A stretch of DNA of 64,000 nt from an uncultured Collinsella sp. (lineage in GTDB: Bacteria; Actinomycetota; Coriobacteriia; Coriobacteriales; Coriobacteriaceae): assembly GCA_902492755.1 (NCBI GenBank), contig CABUNB010000001.1:1-64000 (forward strand), read 5' to 3'. The notes under the pieces are model-generated. The model was given only the letters and a program-made list of their open reading frames with translations. It ran no database searches and was not told where the DNA came from. Made by a program: the position numbers and the translations under genes. Below, piece after piece: positions 49,724 to 58,233 of the stretch (its first letter is position 1; each line of letters begins with the position of its first letter).

Positions 49724-51127
49724 CTCTGTGGTGTCATCGTCCTCGGCAAGTTGGGGGAACACGGCGTCCTTGGGCATGGTGACCTTCGTCAGCGAGGTGA
49801 GCTTTTTGCTCAGCGACGTGTCCGTCTTGACCAGGTCGCTGAGCGTCACGATCTTGTAGCCGTCGGCGACAAGACCGTCGATAATCTGCGGCAGCGCCTC
49901 GAGCGTCTGCTCGGCGCATTCGTCTCTATCGGTGAGCAGCACGATATTGCCCGGCGTCACCGAATCGAGCACCGTTGAGACCTGTTCGTCGGCACCGTTG
50001 AGCAGCCAGTCGCCCGAGTCAATATTCCACGAGACCACGGCGGAGACCAGGTCCATCGCATCAATCCAGTTTTGCTCGTCAAAGGCAGCGTAGGGAGCAC
50101 GCAGCAGCATCGTCTTCACGCCGGTCGCCGACTTAATCGCATCGGTGCCTTTCGTGATCTGCTCGCGTACCGCCTCACGGTCCTGGCCCTTGAGCGAATC
50201 GTCGCTGTAGCTGTTGGATCCGATTTCGCACCCGGCATCGACAATCGCCTTGGCCGTGGCGGGCGAGGTCTCGGCCGCATCGCCCGACAGGAAGAACGTC
50301 GCGGTGACGCCCTTTTCCTTGAGTACCTGCAAAATCTGCTTGGTCGCACCGCTCGGACCCTCGTCAAACGTCAGCGCCACGTACTTTTCGTTGCCCTTGG
50401 GCGCCACGCTGGCGCACGCAACAACGCAATCGGTGGCGGGCACAACCTCGCCGCGGTCCTGCGTCTTGCCCGACTGCTCACCAACCCACACCTCGGAGCG
50501 GCCCTGAACGCCCCACGTCTGCACATACTCGATAGCGCCCGTGCCCTCGACCTTGAGCTTGGGCTCGATAACCGTAGCCTGAACCTCATGCTTCTCGTAG
50601 GTGTTACGGCCATCCTTGACCGTCACCTTCTCGCCACCCTCAAGTTCGCGGCTATCCCATTTGCCCTGTTTTATGCGCTTGCCGTCCACCTTAACCGACA
50701 GCTTTTCGCCGCCATGGCGCTTGAGCACGCTGTCATCGACGGCCAGCAGGTCGCCTGCGTCGTAGGTGTCAGTCAACTCCTGGTCGTCGATGAGATTCTG
50801 CAGCGTAGAGCCCACGCGCACCCCGGTCTTCTGGCCGTTGAGCTCCACGTCCACGCTGCGGTTGACGTAGCCCACGACGGCAGCGATAAACAGTACGAGT
50901 GCGCAACCCACAGCGATGAGCGCATAGGGCAGACGAGACGGTCGGCGCGGCGAGCGCCCGTTGCCGATGCGCGCGCTGCGGTCGCTAAACCCGCGGCTAT
51001 GGTTGAGGTACATCGCGCCGGGCTTACGGCGGCGACGGCGCTGACCGCTGGGCAGCTGCCCCAGGTCGCGGCGCGCCGTCGGACGCGCACCCGAACGCCC
51101 GTTTAAGTTGGATCCGTTTTGGCGCAT
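49721..51127 (-). CDS. NodB-fold (polysaccharide deacetylase-like) protein, degenerate metal site
   Basis: A 468-aa protein: basic cytoplasmic N-terminus, one membrane helix (about 67-89), a beta-rich region (92-240), then a NodB-homology domain outside the cell. Normal deacetylases use Asp-His-His to hold zinc. Here motif 1 is TFDEGPS (second Asp is Glu), motif 2 is GSNSYSDDS (both His replaced, Asn 305 and Asp 309), and the last motif is LLTDRD where LHD is usual. The general-base Asp is kept. It is therefore either inactive or metal-independent, perhaps a binding protein for peptidoglycan. The next gene upstream is separated by a terminator. Confidence 0.85.
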   Translation of the reverse strand: MRQNGSNLNGRSGARPTARRDLGQLPSGQRRRRRKPGAMYLNHSRGFSDRSARIGNGRSPRRPSRLPYALIAVGCALVLFIAAVVGYVNRSVDVELNGQKTGVRVGSTLQNLIDDQELTDTYDAGDLLAVDDSVLKRHGGEKLSVKVDGKRIKQGKWDSRELEGGEKVTVKDGRNTYEKHEVQATVIEPKLKVEGTGAIEYVQTWGVQGRSEVWVGEQSGKTQDRGEVVPATDCVVACASVAPKGNEKYVALTFDEGPSGATKQILQVLKEKGVTATFFLSGDAAETSPATAKAIVDAGCEIGSNSYSDDSLKGQDREAVREQITKGTDAIKSATGVKTMLLRAPYAAFDEQNWIDAMDLVSAVVSWNIDSGDWLLNGADEQVSTVLDSVTPGNIVLLTDRDECAEQTLEALPQIIDGLVADGYKIVTLSDLVKTDTSLSKKLTSLTKVTMPKDAVFPQLAEDDDTTE

Positions 51128-51148
51128 GTGCCCTCCCCCATAAACACA

Positions 51149-51178
51149 GCAAGCCGGAGCAACAGGTCTCCGGCTTGC
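51149..51178 (-). terminator. Terminator after the PRC-barrel gene
   Basis: GCAAGCCGGAG and CTCCGGCTTGC pair perfectly over 11 bp with an 8-nt loop, and TGTTTAT follows on the minus strand. Confidence 0.75.
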
Positions 51179-51199
51179 CTCCCATCATTTGGTACGTCG

Positions 51200-51955
51200 C
51201 TATTTTGTAGCTTTTGACGAGCCTCCGCTCGCCTTTTGGTATTCATCCTTAAAGGCCTTGAACATGCCGCGCGTCTTGCCGAGCTGCTTGCCCAGTGCGC
51301 GACTGCCCTTGTCCACGGCAACCGATCCCTTGTCATCGAGCACCTTGGCGCCCTTCTTGACCTTATCGCCCACCACGACACTGGCCTCGGCAGCCTTGGC
51401 GGCCGCGCCGCCCGAATACCCGAGCGCCTTGACCTCGTCCGAGACAATCATCGCGCCGTTCTCGTAGCCGCGCAGCATCGTCGGCGGCACCTGCGTGTCA
51501 CCAACCAAAACACTCGAAGCAGCACCGGCGGTCACATAGAATGCCTGCACGATGCCCGAGCGCGGCTTGAACTCGACGTCCGAGCAATAGCCCACGACGT
51601 CGCCCGATTCCGTGCGCACGTCCATACCGACCCAGATGATGCAATCGTCCAGGTTGATGTCGAGGCGCTTGGCGGCGGCGGCATCGTACGTGTCCTTGAC
51701 GTCATCGACCGCAATGGCGCCCTCGTAGACACCAATGGCGTCGAGCGCTACGAATCGATCGGGACGCTCGATCATGCCCGCGATATCGGACTGGCGGACC
51801 ATAAAGCCGACCACGCGCGTACCGCCCGGGGTAAAGACCGGAAAGTGAATCTTTCCGAGCTTTTTAGGGCTGCGCGGCGTGCCGTCCTTTTTGGTGCGCT
51901 TGTCCTCGGTAGGCTTGCGATAGATCTTGGCGCCGACAAAATCCCCGGCGCGCAT
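51200..51955 (-). CDS. PRC-barrel domain protein
   Basis: A 251-aa soluble protein with two PRC-barrel-like beta domains (RAGDFVGAKIYRK ... RVVGFMVRQSD, and DVRTESGDVVGYCSDVEF) and a Lys/Ala-rich helical tail. PRC barrels bind RNA or protein partners in ribosome maturation and photosynthetic proteins; the role here is unknown. Its ATG shares one base with the stop codon of the YtxH gene upstream (TAATG), so translation is coupled. Confidence 0.8.
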   Translation of the reverse strand: MRAGDFVGAKIYRKPTEDKRTKKDGTPRSPKKLGKIHFPVFTPGGTRVVGFMVRQSDIAGMIERPDRFVALDAIGVYEGAIAVDDVKDTYDAAAAKRLDINLDDCIIWVGMDVRTESGDVVGYCSDVEFKPRSGIVQAFYVTAGAASSVLVGDTQVPPTMLRGYENGAMIVSDEVKALGYSGGAAAKAAEASVVVGDKVKKGAKVLDDKGSVAVDKGSRALGKQLGKTRGMFKAFKDEYQKASGGSSKATK

Positions 51956-52344
51956 TATGCCTCGGTCGAGGGCTCCGCAGCCTCGGCATCAGCCTCGACG
52001 GCGTTCTCGACCACGACGTCGGCGGCAGGCGTCACGTTGCCGCCCGAAATGGCGTCGTTGAGCTGCTCGCGCAGCTGGTCCATGCGCTCGCGGGCCAGGT
52101 CGACCTTGGCGCGTAGGTCGTCAGTCTTGGCGTCGACCATCGGGCCAAAGTCATTCACCGCGGCACGGGCCTCCTCGGCGCTGTGCTCGTAGGTGTCGCG
52201 CATATTGTCCCAGGCGTCGTTGGCGATATCGGCAGCCATGGCGCGGGTCTCGGCGCCCGAGCGCGGGGCCAGAGCAACACCGATAATAGCGCCAGCAGCA
52301 GCACCAAAAAGTGCGCCGGAGACAAAGCTGAAAGTCTTACCCAT
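51955..52344 (-). CDS. YtxH-like small membrane protein
   Basis: A 129-aa protein with an N-terminal Gly/Ala-rich membrane helix (FVSGALFGAAAGAIIGVALA) followed directly by APRSGAETRA, the signature of the YtxH family, then a long amphipathic helix and an acidic tail. Family members are stress-linked and of unknown biochemistry. AGGAGAGGA lies 6 nt before ATG 52344. Confidence 0.85.
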   Translation of the reverse strand: MGKTFSFVSGALFGAAAGAIIGVALAPRSGAETRAMAADIANDAWDNMRDTYEHSAEEARAAVNDFGPMVDAKTDDLRAKVDLARERMDQLREQLNDAISGGNVTPAADVVVENAVEADAEAAEPSTEA

Positions 52345-52480
52345 GATCATTCCTCTCCTGCGGGCACGTCGGTGCCCACCGTTTGAATGCTGTCCATTAT
52401 ACCCGCAGCGCATCACTTGCCGCTCCGCTCATCTGCGTACGGCAAAGGCGCGGGTACGTGATGGTGATAAACGCGTAGGC

Positions 52481-53314
52481 CTACTCCTGAGGCATAGCCG
52501 GCATGGCCACCGTGGCACCCGGGTCCTCGCCGGCGCCGTCCACGAGCGGCAGGCCGCCCTCATGCGCAGGTCCTGCCGGAACCGTCGCCGCACCGCCAAA
52601 GACGGCAGCGGAGGCCTCGTGGTTCTCGGCAACCGCGCCCTCGGTATCAATCGCCACCTGGGGCTCGTCGTCAAAGTTGGGGACGCCCTGGGGCTCGGTG
52701 GGAACGGGCTCGGCGGTCGCATCGGCAACGGGCTCGGCGTCGACCGGCACATCGCCCTCGTCAGCGCCCTCGTCCTCGGCAGCATCTTCGCCGTTCGCAG
52801 CAGCGACGGCCTCGTGAGGATCCTTGCCCTCGGCCTCGGCGCGCATGCCCAGCACCAGGTTGCGCAGGCCCGCGACCGTACCTTCCACGTCGGGGGCAGG
52901 CTGGTCGGCGTGCAGGTACGCCCAGTCCATCATAAAGGTGGCCGACGACAGCGCACCGATGGCCAGTGCGTCGTCGGGACACGAAAGCTCGACCTCAAAG
53001 ACACGCTCGTCATGCTCGCTTACGCGCGTGCGGCCGCACGAGATGCTACCGGCAAGACCGGTCTCGTTCATGAGCTCGACCGTCACGTGCTCCAGCAGGT
53101 GGCAGAGCTCGGTCTGACCCATGCAGTCCTGGAACTCGCGGCCGGAATCGCCCAGGCACAGGTGCTTGGCAATCGCGGGCACCAGGTAGTACACGCGCGC
53201 CGTGGCCTCGATGTCCTCCGAGGTCATGAGCGGCATGCCGGGGTTCACCAGCACATGCGCGCAGATCTTGTCCTCACTGACGGTGACCTTAAGGATGTTG
53301 AACAGGCCTGCCAT
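52481..53314 (-). CDS. Protein with cyanophycin-synthetase-N-like motif, unknown function
   Basis: A 277-aa protein. Residues 1-150 form a folded domain containing CHLLEHVTVELMNETG, which resembles the HxxEHVxxELQ motif of the N-terminal domain of cyanophycin synthetases. No ATP-grasp or Mur-ligase part follows. Instead there is an acidic, Ala/Glu/Pro-rich disordered tail of about 120 residues. It lies 24 bp after the CNNM-type gene on the same strand. I cannot name a function; the similarity is from one motif. Confidence 0.65.
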   Translation of the reverse strand: MAGLFNILKVTVSEDKICAHVLVNPGMPLMTSEDIEATARVYYLVPAIAKHLCLGDSGREFQDCMGQTELCHLLEHVTVELMNETGLAGSISCGRTRVSEHDERVFEVELSCPDDALAIGALSSATFMMDWAYLHADQPAPDVEGTVAGLRNLVLGMRAEAEGKDPHEAVAAANGEDAAEDEGADEGDVPVDAEPVADATAEPVPTEPQGVPNFDDEPQVAIDTEGAVAENHEASAAVFGGAATVPAGPAHEGGLPLVDGAGEDPGATVAMPAMPQE

Positions 53315-53338
53315 AACTCTCCCCTACTCTTCCTTGTC

Positions 53339-54712
53339 CTACTCGTCGCCGTCGTGCGGATTCGCGGAACCCGCACCCGACGTCGTCGGCTCGTCTACCG
53401 AAGACTCGGAATCCTTCTTATCGGTTTCGGCCGGAGCGATCACGCGAATGAGCGAGATGCGCTGGCCACGCATCGACTGCACTTTAAACTTGTACCCCGC
53501 GACCTCAAACACCTCTCCGATGTCGGGCACCGAGTCGCAAAGCTCCAAGATCCAGCCGGCGATGGTCTCATAATCATCGCTTTCCTCGAGCGGCCATCCA
53601 AGCTCAATCGCGTCATCGCACGAAAAACGCCCATCAACGAGCCACTCGCGGCGCGAAAGGCGCGTGAGATACTTGTTGTCGGGGTCGAACTCGTCCTCGA
53701 TCTCGCCGACGATCTCCTCGACGATGTCCTCGATGGTGATGATGCCGGCCGTGCCGCCGTACTCGTCCACGACCACCACGATCTGGTCGTGCGAGGTCTG
53801 CATCTCGGACAGCAGCGGCAGGATGTCCTTGGTGTCGGGCACAAAGGTGGCGTCGCGCAAAAAGCCGGCGATGGGCTGGTCGCCCTTGCCGTCGAGCGCG
53901 GGCTGAATCAGGTCCTTGATGTGCGCGATGCCCGCGACGTTGTCGGGGTCCTCGTGATAGACGGGGATGCGGCTGAAGCCGGTCTGGCGCATGGTGGACA
54001 ACACGTCGGCGACTGTCTCGTCGTCCTCGCACATGGTGGTGTCCACGCGCGGCACCATGACCTCGCGGGCAACGGTGTCGCCCAGGTCAAAGATCTCGTG
54101 GATCATACGCTTTTCCTCGTCGAGCAGGTCGTCCTGCTCCGAGACCATGTACTTGATCTCTTCTTCCGAGACGTTCTGACGGTCGTCGGCACTCTTGATG
54201 CGCAGAATGCGGGCCAGGCCATCGGAGCAAGCGCCAGTCAGCCACACGAGCGGGCGAGCAATCTTCTGGAACACGGAAAGCGGGCCCACGACCTGCTTGG
54301 ACACACCCTCGGCATTGGCCAGGCCGATGCGCTTGGGGACGAGCTCGCCGATCACGATGGACACGAAGGCGACCGCGACGGTGATGATGACCGGCGCCAG
54401 GCCGCGCGCGATGGCGGAGAGCGGCGCGATGCCAAAGCTCATGAGCCACGTGGCGAGCGGGTCGGACAGACTCGTCGAGGCGACGGCGGACGAGGCGAAG
54501 CCCACGAGCGTGATGGCGACCTGGATGGTGGCGAGCAGCTGGTCGGAGTCGGCAGCCAGCTTAATGGCACGCTCGGCACGCTTGTCGCCTTCCTCGGCCT
54601 CGTGCTCCAGCACGGCGCGCTTGGCCGTGGTGAGCGCCATCTCAGACATAGAGAAGTAGCCGTTGATGAGGGTCAAAACGAGGGTGGTGATAAGGGAGAT
54701 GGTTATGTCCAT
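53339..54712 (-). CDS. CNNM/CorC-family (hemolysin-type) membrane protein
   Basis: A 457-aa protein: an N-terminal DUF21 domain with about four membrane segments (ITTLVLTLINGYFSMSEMAL), a CBS pair (EVMVPRVDTTMCEDDETVADV and VVVVDEYGGTAGIITIEDI regions) and a C-terminal CorC_HlyC domain. The family is implicated in Mg2+/Co2+ efflux and not in haemolysis. With mgtA and the NRMT operon it is the third magnesium-linked locus of the window. ATG 54712 starts at the first membrane helix; an in-frame extension to 54793 lacks an RBS. Confidence 0.9.
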   Translation of the reverse strand: MDITISLITTLVLTLINGYFSMSEMALTTAKRAVLEHEAEEGDKRAERAIKLAADSDQLLATIQVAITLVGFASSAVASTSLSDPLATWLMSFGIAPLSAIARGLAPVIITVAVAFVSIVIGELVPKRIGLANAEGVSKQVVGPLSVFQKIARPLVWLTGACSDGLARILRIKSADDRQNVSEEEIKYMVSEQDDLLDEEKRMIHEIFDLGDTVAREVMVPRVDTTMCEDDETVADVLSTMRQTGFSRIPVYHEDPDNVAGIAHIKDLIQPALDGKGDQPIAGFLRDATFVPDTKDILPLLSEMQTSHDQIVVVVDEYGGTAGIITIEDIVEEIVGEIEDEFDPDNKYLTRLSRREWLVDGRFSCDDAIELGWPLEESDDYETIAGWILELCDSVPDIGEVFEVAGYKFKVQSMRGQRISLIRVIAPAETDKKDSESSVDEPTTSGAGSANPHDGDE

Positions 54713-54822
54713 CGGGAGTTTCTCGAACCTCCAAGATTCGGGACGTCGGATTAAAACGTTGATGGCGGATACGGCAATGGCGCCGGCGCCCAAACGAGGA
54801 CGCGGGCGCGCAGGCGTGGTCG

Positions 54823-55506
54823 CTAGATTACGAAGAGAATCACCGCCATGAACTGGAAGATGCTACCGGCGAGCACCCACAGGTGGAACACGCTGTGCAG
54901 ATAGCGCACGTTTTTGGCGATATAGAACGGCACGCCCACGGTATAGCACACGCCGCCGACGGCGAGCAGGGCAAGCGCCACGGGGTTCAGCAGCGCCACG
55001 AGTGCGGGCAGTTTAAAGACAACGAGCCAGCCCATCAGCAGATAGACCAGGCCGCTTACCCAGTGCGGCTGGCGCTCGCGCATAAAGCACTCGAGGGCAA
55101 TGCCGATAATGGCGATGGCCCATACGGCGAAGAACAGCGCAGCGCCGCCGTCGTTTGCGAGCGTGATGAGGCAAAACGGCGTATAGCTGCCGGCTATGAG
55201 CAGGTAGATGCAGCTGTGGTCGATGATGCGAAACACGCGCTTGGCGCGCGCGGGCTGAATCGCGTGGTAGAGCGTGGAGGCTAGGTATTCGAGAATAATG
55301 CTGACACCATAGACAATCGCCGCGGCCATGTGGGCCGGGCCTCCGCCGCGCAGGGCAGCGAATACGATCAGGAGCACCAGGCCCGCGATACCCAGCAGGC
55401 AGCCGACACCATGGGTGACGGAGTTCATGATCTCCTCGCCCACCGTGTAGTGTGGAACGGCCGCGGTCTTGGGTCGCGGCTTAGAACTGTCGCTCGAATC
55501 GGACAT
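54823..55506 (-). CDS. Hemolysin III / PAQR-family membrane protein
   Basis: A 227-aa protein with seven membrane segments. The conserved HlyIII residues are present: NSVTHGVGCLLG at the start (His), TLYHAI, IDHSCIYLLIAGSYTPF and the late LHSVFHLWVL (His pair), which in PAQR proteins form a zinc site facing the membrane. The physiological role in bacteria is unclear. GGAGG lies 11 nt upstream of ATG 55506. It is 110 bp from the CNNM gene on the same strand. Confidence 0.9.
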   Translation of the reverse strand: MSDSSDSSKPRPKTAAVPHYTVGEEIMNSVTHGVGCLLGIAGLVLLIVFAALRGGGPAHMAAAIVYGVSIILEYLASTLYHAIQPARAKRVFRIIDHSCIYLLIAGSYTPFCLITLANDGGAALFFAVWAIAIIGIALECFMRERQPHWVSGLVYLLMGWLVVFKLPALVALLNPVALALLAVGGVCYTVGVPFYIAKNVRYLHSVFHLWVLAGSIFQFMAVILFVI

Positions 55507-55614
55507 GCCGGTTACATCCTCCAACGTAAAGAGTTCTCAACACTATATCAAAGCGTCTGGGTGCGTGCGAAATTTGCACCATACGTGACCCTTTGTTTAC
55601 CCATTCTTTGCCTG

Positions 55615-55680
55615 TTGACGCATCAACGGTGAACGTCCATAATGCGCTTGCATTAAATGTTGATGTATTAACATCTTTAA
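55615..55680 (+). promoter_or_regulatory. Promoter and palindrome before the alpha/beta hydrolase gene
   Basis: TTGACG (55615-55620) and CATAAT (55638-55643) are spaced by exactly 17 bp, one of the best sigma-70 type promoters in the window. TTAAATGTT (55653-55661) and AACATCTTTAA (55670-55680) form an inverted repeat after the start point, a candidate operator. Confidence 0.6.
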
Positions 55681-55692
55681 GGAGAACCGTAA

Positions 55693-56658
55693 ATGCCTCA
55701 AAGCGCACACCCCCATCGAAAGTTCAAGATAGCCGGCATTGTTACGTTGGTAGTCGTTGTCGCGCTGCTGGGGTTTGCCGGCAACTTTCTGTTTGACTTC
55801 GCGCTGAATCCCCGCGCGCCATACACCATGAAGATGATGCAGGACGGCAAGGACGACAAAGAAGGTGAGCAGCCGGATGCCGAGGACACCGAGGCGCGGG
55901 CATGGTTTAAAGAGAACCGCGAGAGCAGCAGCCTCACCGCAGATGACGGAACCGAACTTGCCGCTTGGTATTTTGCTGCGTCGGAGAGCACGCACGACTA
56001 CGCCGTTTGCCTGCATGGATATACCAACGAGCCCATCGGTATGGCCCGATACGTCAAGCGATTCCACGACCGCGGCATGAACGTGCTCGCACCTGCCGCG
56101 CGCGCCCACGAGCGCTCCGGCGGCGACTATATCGGCATGGGCTGGCCCGAGCGCCTCGACATCGTCGCATGGATCGAGCGAATCGTTCAGACTGACCCCG
56201 AGGCGCGTATCCTGGTCTTTGGCGAGTCGATGGGTGCGGCAACCGCCATGAACGTCGCGGGGGAATCTCTGCCCGCAAACGTGAAATGCATTATCGAGGA
56301 CTGCGGTTATACGAGCGTTTGGGACGAGTTTTCTCTGCAGCTCAAGGACGTGTTCGGCCTGCCCAGCTTTCCCTTGCTCGATGTAGCAAACTTGGTGTGC
56401 AACGTGCGCGCGGGCTACGACTTTCATAAGGCGAGCAGTGTGGAGCAACTCGAACACGCGACGGTTCCCATGCTGTTTATCCACGGCGACCAGGACACCT
56501 TTGTGCCGTACAGCATGCTCGACCAAAACTACGACGCGTGCGCCAGCAAGGTTAAACAGAAGCTCACTATCCATGGCGCCACCCACGCCAAGAGCGCGCA
56601 GGTCGACCCCGAACTCTACTGGAACACGGTCGACAACTTCCTCGACAAGATTTTTTAG
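55693..56658 (+). CDS. Membrane-anchored alpha/beta hydrolase
   Basis: A 321-aa hydrolase with one N-terminal membrane helix (about 14-36). The catalytic domain has CLHGYTNEP (oxyanion), VFGESMGAATAM (nucleophile Ser), HGDQDTFVPY (Asp) and THAKS (His). It resembles BAAT/YqkD-type serine hydrolases of unknown substrate and faces outside the cell. AAGGAG is 8 nt before the ATG. It is a single gene with a strong promoter, a candidate operator and a terminator. Confidence 0.88.
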   Translation: MPQSAHPHRKFKIAGIVTLVVVVALLGFAGNFLFDFALNPRAPYTMKMMQDGKDDKEGEQPDAEDTEARAWFKENRESSSLTADDGTELAAWYFAASESTHDYAVCLHGYTNEPIGMARYVKRFHDRGMNVLAPAARAHERSGGDYIGMGWPERLDIVAWIERIVQTDPEARILVFGESMGAATAMNVAGESLPANVKCIIEDCGYTSVWDEFSLQLKDVFGLPSFPLLDVANLVCNVRAGYDFHKASSVEQLEHATVPMLFIHGDQDTFVPYSMLDQNYDACASKVKQKLTIHGATHAKSAQVDPELYWNTVDNFLDKIF

Positions 56659-56735
56659 GCAAAAAGCAACGTCTGGGGTTTGTTGCCAAAAATCGGTTTG
56701 TAGTCGGCGGTATTCGATTTTTCACCGCACTTCTG

Positions 56736-56774
56736 AAAAGCCGCCCGCAAGCGTTGTGCTCGTGGGCGGCTTTT
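56736..56774. terminator. Bidirectional rho-independent terminator
   Basis: AAAAGCCGCCC and GGGCGGCTTTT pair over 11 bp between convergent genes, with A and T runs on each side. Confidence 0.85.
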
Positions 56775-56821
56775 GCTCAACTTACGCTACAAAGGCGCTT
56801 GTTTTGTCCAATAGCTAGGTG

Positions 56822-58027
56822 CTACTTGACCTCGATGAGCTCATACTCGCTCGTGCCCAGGCCGATCTTCTCGGCATGCGCGATGCACACGCGCCAGTCG
56901 GTGTCGGGATGCGTGATGCAGAAGGGATCCTTGGCCTGCTCGCCCTCCAGATGCTCGTGGTTGTGCTCCATCTTGGCCGCGCTATCGGTGAGCTCGGTGT
57001 TGGGCAGCGGCTCAGATGCCATGACGGCATCGGCGCAAGCCTGGTCGATGGCGACCGGGTCGAAGCTCGCGAACATGCCGATGTCGTTGACGATAGGCGT
57101 GTCGTTTTCGGGATGGCAATCGCAGTTGGGGCTGATATCCATGGCAAGTGAGATGTGGAAGCTCGGACGGCCGTCGACGACGGCCTTGGTGTACTCGGCG
57201 ATCTTGCAGTTGAGCACGTCGGCCGCGGCGTCATAGCCGGGCTTGATGCAGTCCTGGTTGCATGCCGCAATGCAGCGTCCGCAGCCCACGCAGCGATCGT
57301 GGTCGATGGTAGCCACGTGAACCGTGCGGGTGCTGCCGTTGGCAAGCTCGCGCTCACGCGTACCGTCAAACGTGATGGCGCTGTGCGCGCAAATCTTCTC
57401 GCAGGCACGGCAACCTACGCAGTTGGTAGTATCGACGCTCGGCTTGCCGGCGGCATGCTGCTCCATCTTGCCGGCACGGCTGCCGCCTCCCATGCCCAGG
57501 TTCTTCATGGCGCCGCCAAAGCCGGCCTGCTCATGGCCCTTAAAGTGGGTGAGGCTGATCACGATGTCGGCGTCCATGAGCGCCTGACCGATCTTGGCCT
57601 CGCGCACGTACTCGCCACCCTCGACCGGGACGAGTGCCTCGTCGGTACCCTTGAGGCCGTCGGCGATGATGATCTGGCAACCCGTAGCATACGGGGTAAA
57701 GCCGTTCTGGTAGGCGGTATCGATGTGCTCGAGCGCGTTTTTGCGGCTGCCCACATAGAGCGTGTTGCAGTCGGTGAGGAAGGGCTTGCCGCCCAGCTCC
57801 TTCACGACGTCTGCGACGGCGCGGGCGTAGTTGGGGCGCAAAAAGCTCAGGTTGCCCAGCTCGCCAAAGTGAATCTTGATGGCGACAAACTTGTTCTCGA
57901 AGTCGATCTGCTCAATGCCGGCGCGGCGAATGAGGCGCTTGAGCTTGTCGAGCTGGCTCTCGCGAGCATGCGTGCGCAGGTTGGTGAAGTACACCTTAGC
58001 GGGTGCTGCGGGTGCAGTTGCGGTCAT
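56822..58027 (-). CDS. DUF362-domain protein with two 4Fe-4S clusters
   Basis: A 401-aa cytoplasmic protein: DUF362 domain (about 5-175, with AIKIHFGELGN and DIVISLTHFKGHE), then two ferredoxin motifs CVGCRACEKICAHSAITF and CVGCGRCIAACNQDCI, then a second half of DUF362 with SFDPVAIDQAC. The two CxxCxxCxxxC sets should bind [4Fe-4S] clusters. The family is taken to be an iron-sulfur electron carrier or oxidoreductase; its partner is unknown. It is transcribed alone. Confidence 0.9.
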   Translation of the reverse strand: MTATAPAAPAKVYFTNLRTHARESQLDKLKRLIRRAGIEQIDFENKFVAIKIHFGELGNLSFLRPNYARAVADVVKELGGKPFLTDCNTLYVGSRKNALEHIDTAYQNGFTPYATGCQIIIADGLKGTDEALVPVEGGEYVREAKIGQALMDADIVISLTHFKGHEQAGFGGAMKNLGMGGGSRAGKMEQHAAGKPSVDTTNCVGCRACEKICAHSAITFDGTRERELANGSTRTVHVATIDHDRCVGCGRCIAACNQDCIKPGYDAAADVLNCKIAEYTKAVVDGRPSFHISLAMDISPNCDCHPENDTPIVNDIGMFASFDPVAIDQACADAVMASEPLPNTELTDSAAKMEHNHEHLEGEQAKDPFCITHPDTDWRVCIAHAEKIGLGTSEYELIEVK

Positions 58028-58108
58028 AGATATATCCCCTCGGTCTATATGGCGTTACAGACATAGGAGATGGTACCCGTTAAAGTAGGGTCGAAGTCAA
58101 GCACGGCC

Positions 58109-58233
58109 ACTCATTGGGGACGGACTTAAATGAGTGCCGCCAGGGACAGTCCTTGCCAGCCCGGCCGGCGAGCCGGCGAATCGGCAAAGACTGTCCCCGA
58201 TGACTAGTCGCTTAAGAACGTCCCCAATTGCTA
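58109..58233. repeat. GTCCCCAATGA-type repeat block
   Basis: An inverted pair ACTCATTGGGGACGGACTTA / CTTAAGAACGTCCCCAATTG encloses GGACAGTCCTTGCC ... GGCAAAGACTGTCCC (58144-58197), also an inverted repeat with 14-bp arms. The block ends on the stop codon of the permease gene at 58231. Confidence 0.7.

Noticed and set aside
52193..54754. 853-codon frame opposite the CNNM-type gene
   Set aside because: It is the mirror of a gene with DUF21 and CBS domains and carries none of its own.
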